Source: Hyphomicrobium sp. ghe19
Lineage (GTDB): Bacteria; Pseudomonadota; Alphaproteobacteria; Rhizobiales; Hyphomicrobiaceae
NCBI RefSeq assembly: GCF_902712875.1
Contig: NZ_LR743509.1
Span: 1,674,001-1,738,000, forward strand
Reading direction: 5' to 3'
Length of the DNA: 64,000 nucleotides
Part shown: positions 55,169 to 62,914 of the stretch, piece after piece
How positions within the stretch are numbered: the stretch's first letter is position 1
Layout: each line of letters begins with the position of its first letter
Program-made: the position numbers and the translations under genes
The notes under the pieces: model-generated
What the model was told of the DNA's origin: nothing
Databases searched by the model: none
What the model saw: only the letters and a program-made list of their open reading frames with translations

Positions 55169-56506
55169 ATGGCATCGATAAAGGGGGAAGTTGGCGCTGC
55201 TGCACCGGATGCCAGCGATCTCGTGCGCGTCTTTCGTCCATTCCTTTTGCTCGTCGTGCTGCTTGTCTATTGGATTTCGTTCGAGCCGTTCCATGACCGC
55301 TCGGGCGCCGATCTCGCCGGGCCGCTCGAGGGCGGAAATATCGCCAATCAGATTGCCTTCCCGCTGCTGTTCATCGTGTTGGCCGGCTTTACGCTCGCTA
55401 CGAAGCCGAACCACTTCCGCAACGTCGCGGCGTTTCCGTTTGTTGCGTTCATGGTTTGGCTGCTGATCACGAATATGGTCTCTGGCGATCCTGCGACGGG
55501 TTTGAAGCGCGGCCTATTCGAGGTCATCTCGATGACGATTGCGGCGATGGCCGTGGGACTGCCACAGAGCCCGCGTCAGTTCGCAAATCAACTCGCGATC
55601 GCGGCTTTCGCCGTGCTCGTTCTTTGCTACGTGGGCGTTGCGTTTCTCCCGTCGCTTTCCATCCACTCGACGGGCGACACCTTGGAGAGGGAACTCGCGG
55701 GCAACTGGCGCGGGTTCTTCAGTCACAAGAATGAAGCTGGGGCAATGATGGTCGTCCTCATCTTCTCGGGGTTATTCATCACTGAGGCCGGCAAGACTTG
55801 GGCCGGCTGGCTGATCGTCGGCGCGGCGTCTGTGTTCCTGCTGTTCTCGGTGTCGAAGACGTCGATTGCGCTGGTGCCGTTTACGCTCTTCCTAGCGGCG
55901 CTGGTCTACCGGGCGCGGAGTGGTTGGTTTCGCGCCGTCCTCGTCCTGCTGCCGCTTGTTTTTCTGAACGTTGCAACGGTCGGATCGAGCTGGCCGGGTC
56001 CGATCAGATCACTCGTCGCCCTCGTGCTTCCGGATGCCACCTTCACGGGGCGAACGGATCTTTGGCGCTTCTCTCTCGAGCAGACGGCCGAGCATCCGAT
56101 TTTCGGCTACGGGCTTACGGGGCCGTGGCGGACGAACGAGCTCATGTACCGTGACAAGCTGCCGGCGGAACCGGAGGATATTTCGGGCTGGGTCGAAGAA
56201 CTCGGAACGGATTCTCACAACAGCTATCTCGAAGCGGCGCTTCAATTCGGCATTCCCGGTTTGGCTTTGCTGCTGATCGCCGTGATCTATGTTCCGCTGC
56301 GGGACTTCGGGGTTGCATCACGATTGTCGAACAATCCGGCTCTCGTGCGCTATTTCCTGAGGCTGTGGATCTACGTCCTCTTCACAGCGTCGCTGGAGAC
56401 CGTGCTCGTCTCGCGCAACAATCCGGTCTGGTTCATGGCTCTGATGGCGATTGTCGGGATGCATCTGCTTGCGCGTTTCCCCGTCGCCAAAGAGGATCGC
56501 CGCTGA
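55169..56506 (+). CDS. Wzy-type O-antigen/polysaccharide polymerase
   Basis: 445 residues from the ATG at 55169, 17 bases after the GH5 stop. Ten or more hydrophobic segments and a large periplasmic loop before the family signature HNSYLEAALQFGIPGLALLL (O-antigen ligase/polymerase type), with FSHKNEAGAMMVVL and GRTDLWRFSLEQTAEHPIFGYGL earlier. It probably joins lipid-linked repeat units in the periplasm. It could also be a ligase; Wzy is favoured because flippase and Wzz-type genes are nearby. Confidence 0.85.
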   Translation: MASIKGEVGAAAPDASDLVRVFRPFLLLVVLLVYWISFEPFHDRSGADLAGPLEGGNIANQIAFPLLFIVLAGFTLATKPNHFRNVAAFPFVAFMVWLLITNMVSGDPATGLKRGLFEVISMTIAAMAVGLPQSPRQFANQLAIAAFAVLVLCYVGVAFLPSLSIHSTGDTLERELAGNWRGFFSHKNEAGAMMVVLIFSGLFITEAGKTWAGWLIVGAASVFLLFSVSKTSIALVPFTLFLAALVYRARSGWFRAVLVLLPLVFLNVATVGSSWPGPIRSLVALVLPDATFTGRTDLWRFSLEQTAEHPIFGYGLTGPWRTNELMYRDKLPAEPEDISGWVEELGTDSHNSYLEAALQFGIPGLALLLIAVIYVPLRDFGVASRLSNNPALVRYFLRLWIYVLFTASLETVLVSRNNPVWFMALMAIVGMHLLARFPVAKEDRR

Positions 56507-56514
56507 TCTTCCGG

Positions 56515-57327
56515 TCAGGCGCGAACGCCGATGCCGTGCAAGGCTTCGTCGACCGACAGGCATGGAATTCCGCGCGCCATTGCTGCCTTCACTGCCATTT
56601 CGAGATGAGCGGGGGAGCAGCCGATCCAGCTTGGACTGGGCGTCACGTCGTGGGTATAGAAAATGACCCATGCGTTTGTCGCGATCGCCTGGTCGAGAAT
56701 TGCGTTGATGGATTGCTCGGTGCTCGTTCGATCATACAGTTCTACTGATCGAAGCATCGCCAGATCGATCAGGCCCGAGTTCAAACCACAGTAGATGCTG
56801 CGGCAGCTGCTGAACGTTTTGTCGAGGTCGAACTTCCGCGGGAACGAAACATTCCCGAATGGATAGGCGAAATTTTTGCTCACTGCGTTGCCGCAAATGT
56901 CGCGAAGGGCATTGAAGCACTGTTGCGTTTCGCGTGCGAGGGCGGATCGCGTCAAGCTCTGCACTTTGACGTGGTTGTACGTGTGGCAGCCGATTTCGTG
57001 GCCTGCGCGGGCGAGCGCCCCGACGTCGCGCTTGTCGATGACGGTCCAATGCTCGTCTCGGTTTCCGCAGATACCGGGCGCGATGTAGTAGGTTCCACGT
57101 ATGCCATAGCGATCAAGGATCCGCGCACCATTCGTCCGAGCGGAATCCGGTGCATCGTCGAAGGTGAAACTCACGATCGGATGGGTGTTTTTCGCGAAGA
57201 TCGGCTTCGTCGGCACGATACGCGCGAGATAGCGCGAGGCGCTGGCACAAAGGCCCGTAACGCGCTTCGGTGTTAGTTCGGCGCGACTTCCTTGAACCGG
57301 TCTGCCGATCGCGTTGATGCCGTCCAT
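56515..57327 (-). CDS. Cytoplasmic NodB-type polysaccharide deacetylase
   Basis: 270 residues, no signal peptide. All the catalytic motifs are present: TFDDAP (metal-binding Asp and base), HEIGCHTYNH (metal-binding HxxxH), FAYPFGN and a late VIFYTHDV. It removes acetyl groups from amino sugars, and its cytoplasmic location means it would act on lipid-linked units before export, as the holdfast deacetylase HfsH does in Caulobacter. It follows the GT4 gene by 3 bases in the same direction. Confidence 0.88.
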   Translation of the reverse strand: MDGINAIGRPVQGSRAELTPKRVTGLCASASRYLARIVPTKPIFAKNTHPIVSFTFDDAPDSARTNGARILDRYGIRGTYYIAPGICGNRDEHWTVIDKRDVGALARAGHEIGCHTYNHVKVQSLTRSALARETQQCFNALRDICGNAVSKNFAYPFGNVSFPRKFDLDKTFSSCRSIYCGLNSGLIDLAMLRSVELYDRTSTEQSINAILDQAIATNAWVIFYTHDVTPSPSWIGCSPAHLEMAVKAAMARGIPCLSVDEALHGIGVRA

Positions 57328-57330
57328 GGT

Positions 57331-58542
57331 TCACCCGAGTTCCAGATTGGAGATGAGATATGCCGCTGCTTGTCGCGTGGTATGCTGTTCGGCGGCGCGT
57401 CTCAGCGCAGCTCTGTCAGTCGGCGTATTGAGAGCAAGCTCGATCGCGGTCGAGAGCGCTTTCGTATCGCCGACCGGCACGAGGCCGCCGAGGCGACCGC
57501 CTTCGAGAACTTCCCGAGGTCCATAAGGGCAATCGGTTGAAACGACGGCGGTGCCGCAGGCGAGAGCTTCGATCAGCACGTTGCCGAGCCCTTCGAACTT
57601 CGACGAGCTGACGAGCACGTTGGCCTTCAGAAGCCATTCGAATGGATCGTTTGTTGCGCCCGTGAGCGTTACGCGATCTTCGAGTTCAAGGCGCGCGATG
57701 ATGTCTTCGAGCGTCGGACGCATCGGGCCTTCGCCGACAATGACGAGGCGCGAGGGCACGCGCTTCACGAGATCGGCGAATGCTTCGATCAATGTCAGAT
57801 GGTCTTTTTCGGGTGACAGGCGGCCAATCGCGACGAGCAAACCTTTTTCGCGCGTTTCGGGGGTTTCTTTTCCGAGTGCCAACCGCGCAGCCGTCGGTGG
57901 ATCGATGACAGCGTTCGATGTCATGACGCTGATCCGTTCGGCCGGTACGCCGAAATTCAAGATGAGGTCGCGGCGAGCGCCTTCCGTCAAGGTGAGGACG
58001 CGATCGGCGCGACTGTAGACGTATCCGGCGGCGCGGAAGGCGAGGCGGTTCTGAAGATACGGGTCGAGGTCTTTCGCAATCGAGGGCGCTGTCACTTCGC
58101 GCAGCACGAGGCGCGGGCGTGTTTTCGGCGAGAGCAATCGGGTGGCGGCGAACGCCGCGACGTTGGGGGCGGCTTCAGAACTGAAGAGCACCGTCGGCCG
58201 CAACTGGCGGATCGCGTTGCTGAGAGGGATGACTGCCGTTGCGAGGCGCTTCGCGGAGACGTGAACAATGCGGACGCCGTCCGCCACGAACTGCCTCAGC
58301 CGGCCTTCGGGAACGAGCGTGAGAATGCTGACCTCGATGCCCGTTTCGAAAAGGCTGTTCGCCAACAAGATGGCGTCGCGCTGAGCGCCTCCGCCGTGGA
58401 GTGCACGGATGAAGAATGCGACGTGCGGTCGAGAGGTCACGGCCTCGATCGCATCGGCGTCCGCGGTGTCAGTCGCTTGGCCAACATCGCCTGCGAGGTT
58501 GGCATGGAAAGTGGATTTCCGGTTTGTCCCATGAAGCATCAT
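57331..58542 (-). CDS. GT4-family glycosyltransferase
   Basis: 403 residues from the ATG at 58542; an upstream TTG at 58560 is in frame and the binding site is weak. GT-B fold: the N-terminal HVAFFIRALHGGGAQRDAILLA (acceptor side, GGG-A loop) and the C-terminal donor domain with LLVAIGRLSPEKDHLTLIEAF, LVIVGEGPMRPTLE and SSSKFEGLGNVLIEALACGTAVVSTDCPYGPREVL, the nucleotide-sugar Glu motif. It adds one sugar of the repeat unit in the cytoplasm. Paired with the deacetylase 3 bases downstream. Confidence 0.88.
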   Translation of the reverse strand: MMLHGTNRKSTFHANLAGDVGQATDTADADAIEAVTSRPHVAFFIRALHGGGAQRDAILLANSLFETGIEVSILTLVPEGRLRQFVADGVRIVHVSAKRLATAVIPLSNAIRQLRPTVLFSSEAAPNVAAFAATRLLSPKTRPRLVLREVTAPSIAKDLDPYLQNRLAFRAAGYVYSRADRVLTLTEGARRDLILNFGVPAERISVMTSNAVIDPPTAARLALGKETPETREKGLLVAIGRLSPEKDHLTLIEAFADLVKRVPSRLVIVGEGPMRPTLEDIIARLELEDRVTLTGATNDPFEWLLKANVLVSSSKFEGLGNVLIEALACGTAVVSTDCPYGPREVLEGGRLGGLVPVGDTKALSTAIELALNTPTDRAALRRAAEQHTTRQAAAYLISNLELG

Positions 58543-58666
58543 GGGGACGGTCCATGCCAAAAGCGTGCCTGAATCGACAACGATTGGGCGCGGTCCGTCG
58601 AAAAAGAAAACGAGACGTGTCCCAAAATCGGGCAGTTGTTCAGTGGTGCAGTAAGGCTTTCCCGTA

Positions 58667-60100
58667 ATGATTTTGCGCCACGCTGTGATCTACATCGGTT
58701 CGCGAGTGTTTGCTGCGGCGCTCAACTTGCTTTCGGTCGCCCTCTTTGCGCGTCTTGCAGGGCCCGAGACGTTCGGCGCTTATCTTCTCTACCTCGCTTC
58801 GGCGTACATCATTTACGGCTTCGCCATTCAATGGCTCAGGATGTCGTTTTTTGCCGTCTATACGGCGGACCATTCGCTTTCGATCGTCGGCACGTTCATT
58901 CGCACGATGTCTGTTTTGGTCGGTTTGGTCGCCGTCATAGGGGGCTTGACCGTTTGGGCGGGCATCTTCAGCCGCGATGCTGTGGCGGGCACCGTCCTGC
59001 CGACGGTCGGCCTCGCTGTATTCGAGACGTTCTATGAGATCTCACGTGCGCGCCTGAAGGTGGAACTGGTTGGGGTCGCCGTGCTTCTTCGGGCGCTTTT
59101 CGTTCCGGTCGGCGGGGCGGTCGCCTTCGCGTTAACGGGAACCGCGACGGGCCTTGCAGCCGGCGTTGCGCTCGCTAACGTTTTGGCGGCGGCGCCTTTG
59201 ATCCGCGAGGGTTGGCCGGCGGTTAGAGAGAAGTTCTCCGCCGGTATTGCGCGTCAATATTTGAAGTACGGCTCGCCGCTGATCCTGGCTTTCGGCATCA
59301 ATGCCGCCGGACAAAGCGGCGATCGATTGCTTCTCGCAAAATTCGACAGCGTCGGGGCGGTCGGTCCGTATGGCGCGGTCAGCGATCTCATTAAGCAAAG
59401 CCTCGTCGTGGTATCCGAGGCGGTTGCCGGATCTTACATGCCGCACGCAAAACGCGCCGCGAGCGATGGCGACAGCGCGCGAACGAGGCTCATTTTAACG
59501 GAAGCGTTCCGCGCGTATTCGTTCATAACGGCCTTTGGATCGGCCTTTATTCTGTGCTTTGCGCCCGACTTGGTCCACGTGCTTTTCGGCGAGGCTTACG
59601 CCGAGGCCGCCGCGTCTCTGGTTCCAATCTTTACGTTGGCGACGGCCCTTTACGTTTTCCGGGCGTTCTACTTCGGGCAGGCGATCTATTTCCTGGAGAG
59701 CTCATCGGCCGAACTCTATGCTTCGACTGCGACAGTGGCTGCGGGTGCCGCAACGGCGCTTCTGCTCATTCCATCTCATGGTGCGGCCGGCGCGGCTTTG
59801 GCCATGCTCGCGGCGCAGGGAGCGGGTTGTCTCGTTGCGGCACTCGCGGCGCGACGGTGGCAAGCCATGCCGCTTCCCATTCTCGATCTTTTCGGCATTG
59901 CTGGCATTGCAGCAGCCGCGGCGTTCCTGGCCGATACCGCTGATCTGCTGCCAGCGGCTCATGTGGTGATATTGGCGCTTAAGCTTGCTGCACTCGGCCT
60001 TGGGGCGTGCCTCGTGATCGCGTTGTACGATATCTTCGGTATCGGCGTCTGGACGCGGCAACTCACGCTCCGCAAGCTTGCCGCTATCCGATTGGTCTAA
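58667..60100 (+). CDS. Wzx-type polysaccharide flippase
   Basis: 477 residues with about 12-14 membrane segments and the polysaccharide-transport pattern: RVFAAALNLLSVALFARLAGPETFGAYLLYL at the N-terminus and the GSPLILAFGINAAGQSGDRLLLAKF segment in the middle, typical of MATE-like lipid-linked oligosaccharide flippases. It moves undecaprenyl-linked units from the cytoplasmic to the periplasmic face, where the polymerase at 55169-56506 would act. Divergent from the GT4 gene before it. Confidence 0.88.
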   Translation: MILRHAVIYIGSRVFAAALNLLSVALFARLAGPETFGAYLLYLASAYIIYGFAIQWLRMSFFAVYTADHSLSIVGTFIRTMSVLVGLVAVIGGLTVWAGIFSRDAVAGTVLPTVGLAVFETFYEISRARLKVELVGVAVLLRALFVPVGGAVAFALTGTATGLAAGVALANVLAAAPLIREGWPAVREKFSAGIARQYLKYGSPLILAFGINAAGQSGDRLLLAKFDSVGAVGPYGAVSDLIKQSLVVVSEAVAGSYMPHAKRAASDGDSARTRLILTEAFRAYSFITAFGSAFILCFAPDLVHVLFGEAYAEAAASLVPIFTLATALYVFRAFYFGQAIYFLESSSAELYASTATVAAGAATALLLIPSHGAAGAALAMLAAQGAGCLVAALAARRWQAMPLPILDLFGIAGIAAAAAFLADTADLLPAAHVVILALKLAALGLGACLVIALYDIFGIGVWTRQLTLRKLAAIRLV

Positions 60101-60113
60101 GAGCCGCGCGGCG

Positions 60114-61337
60114 CTATTTGGCTGCAACGACCAGTTCGTTATAGGCGGCGAGCATCCGGCCGCGCGAATATTTGGCGCGGATTGCCTGAGCGAACTTATC
60201 GAGATCGGCGTTTGTTTGCGTTCGCGGGCGTTGGGCTCCGATCGCTGCGGCGAATGCCAGCGTGTCATCGGGGTCGATGAAGCTTACGGGTTCGCTGCCG
60301 CCGACGGAGAGGACTTCGCGCAAGACCGGAAGGTCTGCTGCAACAATCGCTACGCCGGCCATCGCTGCTTCCACCGCCGCAAGCCCGAACGTTTCCCATT
60401 TGGACGGAAACACGAACACGTCGACGGCGCCGAGAAGATCGCCGAGTGTCTCCCGAGAGACAATTCCCAAGAAGTGGATTCGATCTGCAACTCCAAGCGA
60501 GCGTGCCTGTTCGCGTAGGTCGTTCTCGTTCGGTCCGCCGCCCGCAAGGATAAGCCGGGCGCCGGTCACATGGGTCAGAGCGCGAACGATCTGGTGCTGG
60601 CCCTTCTGATCGCAAAGTCTGCCGGCGTTCAGAAGCAGCAGGCCGTCGTCCGGAATGGCATGTCGAGGCAAGACTTCGGCGCGGGGGTGACGTGCTTTTG
60701 GTGCATCTAGGCCGTGATCGATCCTGCGCAGATTTCTGCGGTAGCGCTGCGGATAATGACGGAAGGCGTGCTCGGTTGCGGCGGAGTTCGCGATGTTGAC
60801 GCTGTAGAGCCCCGCCGACCCCATGGCTGCATCGAGCAGGCGGACTGCGGGGTGAATTTCTTCCGGCATCGCGGTTTGGTGCACGATACGCCGTTTGCAG
60901 CCGACGAGAGCTCCAATGAGGCCGACGATGACAGACGCCGTCGATTGATAGGCGATAAGCGTGTCGGGCCTCGTCCTCGCGATTGTCATGATCGCGCCTG
61001 CAATGCCGCGCAGCTTCTGAGCGGTGGTGGCGCTGATGCCGGGGTAAATGAAGCGCGTCTCGACGCGGGCGCCGCCGCTTTGAAGTCCGTCCGAGATCAT
61101 CTGGGCGAGCGCTTCGACGCCGCCGCCTTCGTTGCTGTGAACGAGTTGCAAGACGGAAATTCTGCTGCCGCTTCGGCCATGTTGTGCGGAGCGCGGCTCA
61201 AGCCGTCGAATGTCTTCTTCCGGATGAGCAGTTGCGCCCGCCGTCGCGAGACGCGCGTCGGTTAACAAATTCTTTCGCGATGCCCCAAACTGGAACTTGG
61301 TTTGTTGCAACGGTGGTGCTCCCCCTCGGCAGGCCAT
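60114..61337 (-). CDS. GT4-family glycosyltransferase, start uncertain
   Basis: The GT-B core runs from ISVLQLVHSNEGGGVEALAQ to the C-terminus and contains the donor-domain motifs LLLLNAGRLCDQKGQHQIVRAL, ILAGGGPNENDL and FPSKWETFGLAAVEAAMAGVAIVAADLPVLREVL. The N-terminus is unclear: ATGs at 61337 and 61388 have no binding site, and a TTG further in is possible. The residues before the core are not conserved, so the true start may be near 61200-61260. It is the second cytoplasmic glycosyltransferase of the locus. Confidence 0.8.
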   Translation of the reverse strand: MACRGGAPPLQQTKFQFGASRKNLLTDARLATAGATAHPEEDIRRLEPRSAQHGRSGSRISVLQLVHSNEGGGVEALAQMISDGLQSGGARVETRFIYPGISATTAQKLRGIAGAIMTIARTRPDTLIAYQSTASVIVGLIGALVGCKRRIVHQTAMPEEIHPAVRLLDAAMGSAGLYSVNIANSAATEHAFRHYPQRYRRNLRRIDHGLDAPKARHPRAEVLPRHAIPDDGLLLLNAGRLCDQKGQHQIVRALTHVTGARLILAGGGPNENDLREQARSLGVADRIHFLGIVSRETLGDLLGAVDVFVFPSKWETFGLAAVEAAMAGVAIVAADLPVLREVLSVGGSEPVSFIDPDDTLAFAAAIGAQRPRTQTNADLDKFAQAIRAKYSRGRMLAAYNELVVAAK

Positions 61338-61666
61338 GCTTTTTGGTTCGTTGGGGCATGCCGTTGCAAACCAGCAGCCAATCGGCATGCGTTGGGGCGG
61401 CAACTCTGCGGACTCTGGATCATTCGAGAGCAGGAGATGCGCAGTCGCCACAGGAGAGGCCGTGAATGAGAGTTGGCGCTGTCCTTGCTTAGCGTCACGT
61501 GCCTTCGCGACACTACATCGGAGCTTCGTGTAACCCCCGTGTCTCTCCAACCATCATCTCAGTCCTCTCCAGACGCCGGCCGGATTGACCGAATTTCGCA
61601 GTATCGCGTTCCGATTTGGAACAGTGTTCAATTTGAAACGGCACTTCCTGTCTCGGGTGACCGCTA
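61338..61666. other. Spacer between GT4 and flavoenzyme genes
   Basis: About 330 bases. It may include part of the N-terminus of the GT4 gene (see 60114-61337). Nothing else was recognised. Confidence 0.3.
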
Positions 61667-62884
61667 GTGCCAATGTTCGACATCGCCGCTGCGCGGGAGC
61701 CAGCGGAGGAAGGCGACCATTCCGTCTCCGACGTCACGATCATCGGTGCGGGCGCCGCCGGTTCGATGGCTGCGATCGTTCTGGCGCGGCGAGGAATTTC
61801 CGTCACGCTTGTCGACATGCGTGCCAAACATCCTCCGGAATTTCGCTGCGAAAAAATTGTCGACGACCAACTCGAGCTGATCAAGCAACTTCAACTTCTC
61901 GACCTCCTGAAGCAGATTTCAACGCGCGTCGACCGGATGCTGGTCGTGCGGCCCGGCAACATTCAGGAGCTGCGTAAAACGACCGAATACGGCTTCAGCT
62001 ATCAGGACTTCATCAATTCGTTGCGGTCGAACCTTCCCGGACGCGTGCGGTTCATCAACGAGCGGGTTGCAAAGATTCGTAACGGCGAAGAGACACAGAT
62101 CATCGAACTCGCCAATGGCGAAACGCTTTCGACGCGTCTCGTCGTGCTGGCGACCGGGCTGGCGCAGGGACTACGTCAAAACCTCGGAATGGCGCTCGAT
62201 ACTGTTCATCATCATCACTCGCTCTGCGTCGGCTTTTCGGTGCGACCAGGTGCAGGACAGAAATTCAATTTTCCGGCGCTGACGTATTACAGCGAGCGCC
62301 TTGAAAGCAGCATTGCCTACATCACGCTGTTTCCGATGGGCGACGTGATGCGCGCCAATCTCTTCACCTATCACGGCTATCAGGATACGTTTGTCGCCGA
62401 GATCAGAAACGATCCGATTTCGGCGCTTTACAGTGCAATGCCTGGGCTCGAGAAATTTCTCGGATCGTTCGAGGTGACCGATGGCGTTCGGATCAGAATG
62501 ATCGACCTCGATCGTGTGGCGAACCACCGTCAGCACGGCGTTGTTTTGATCGGCGATGCGTTTCAGACGTCATGCCCTGCGACCGGCACGGGATTGACCC
62601 GGTGCATGAACGACGTCGCGCGTTTGTCGGAGCACATCGACGATTGGCTTGCGGCGCCCGGCATGAGCCGGAGCAAACTCGCGTCATTCTACGACGATCG
62701 CCGGAAGACGTCGGTTGATGATCATGCGACTTATGCAGCCCATTATGCGCGCAAATTCGCGACCGACCGGAGCCTGAGCTGGGATCTGCGGCGCATCAAA
62801 ACGGTTCTGCGATCTCGCTTCAACATCATGGAAGCTTCTCTCGGGGAGCGATTGAGCCTGCTGTCGGCATTTTTGATCCAATAG
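61667..62884 (+). CDS. FAD-dependent oxidoreductase in the polysaccharide locus
   Basis: 405 residues. The dinucleotide motif VTIIGAGAAGSMAAIVLARRG lies at about residues 24-43 and the flavin-binding GDAFQTSCPATGTGLTRCMNDV near residue 300, as in the UbiH/aromatic-hydroxylase-like flavoprotein group. A GTG at 61667 or an ATG at 61673 is the start. It has no membrane segment. It might oxidise or hydroxylate a sugar or lipid carrier of this locus; nothing in the sequence specifies the substrate. It is flanked by glycosyltransferase and acyltransferase genes. Confidence 0.83.
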   Translation: MPMFDIAAAREPAEEGDHSVSDVTIIGAGAAGSMAAIVLARRGISVTLVDMRAKHPPEFRCEKIVDDQLELIKQLQLLDLLKQISTRVDRMLVVRPGNIQELRKTTEYGFSYQDFINSLRSNLPGRVRFINERVAKIRNGEETQIIELANGETLSTRLVVLATGLAQGLRQNLGMALDTVHHHHSLCVGFSVRPGAGQKFNFPALTYYSERLESSIAYITLFPMGDVMRANLFTYHGYQDTFVAEIRNDPISALYSAMPGLEKFLGSFEVTDGVRIRMIDLDRVANHRQHGVVLIGDAFQTSCPATGTGLTRCMNDVARLSEHIDDWLAAPGMSRSKLASFYDDRRKTSVDDHATYAAHYARKFATDRSLSWDLRRIKTVLRSRFNIMEASLGERLSLLSAFLIQ

Positions 62885-62914
62885 CGTCTTGACCGAATAG
62901 CTTCTGGCCGAGAC

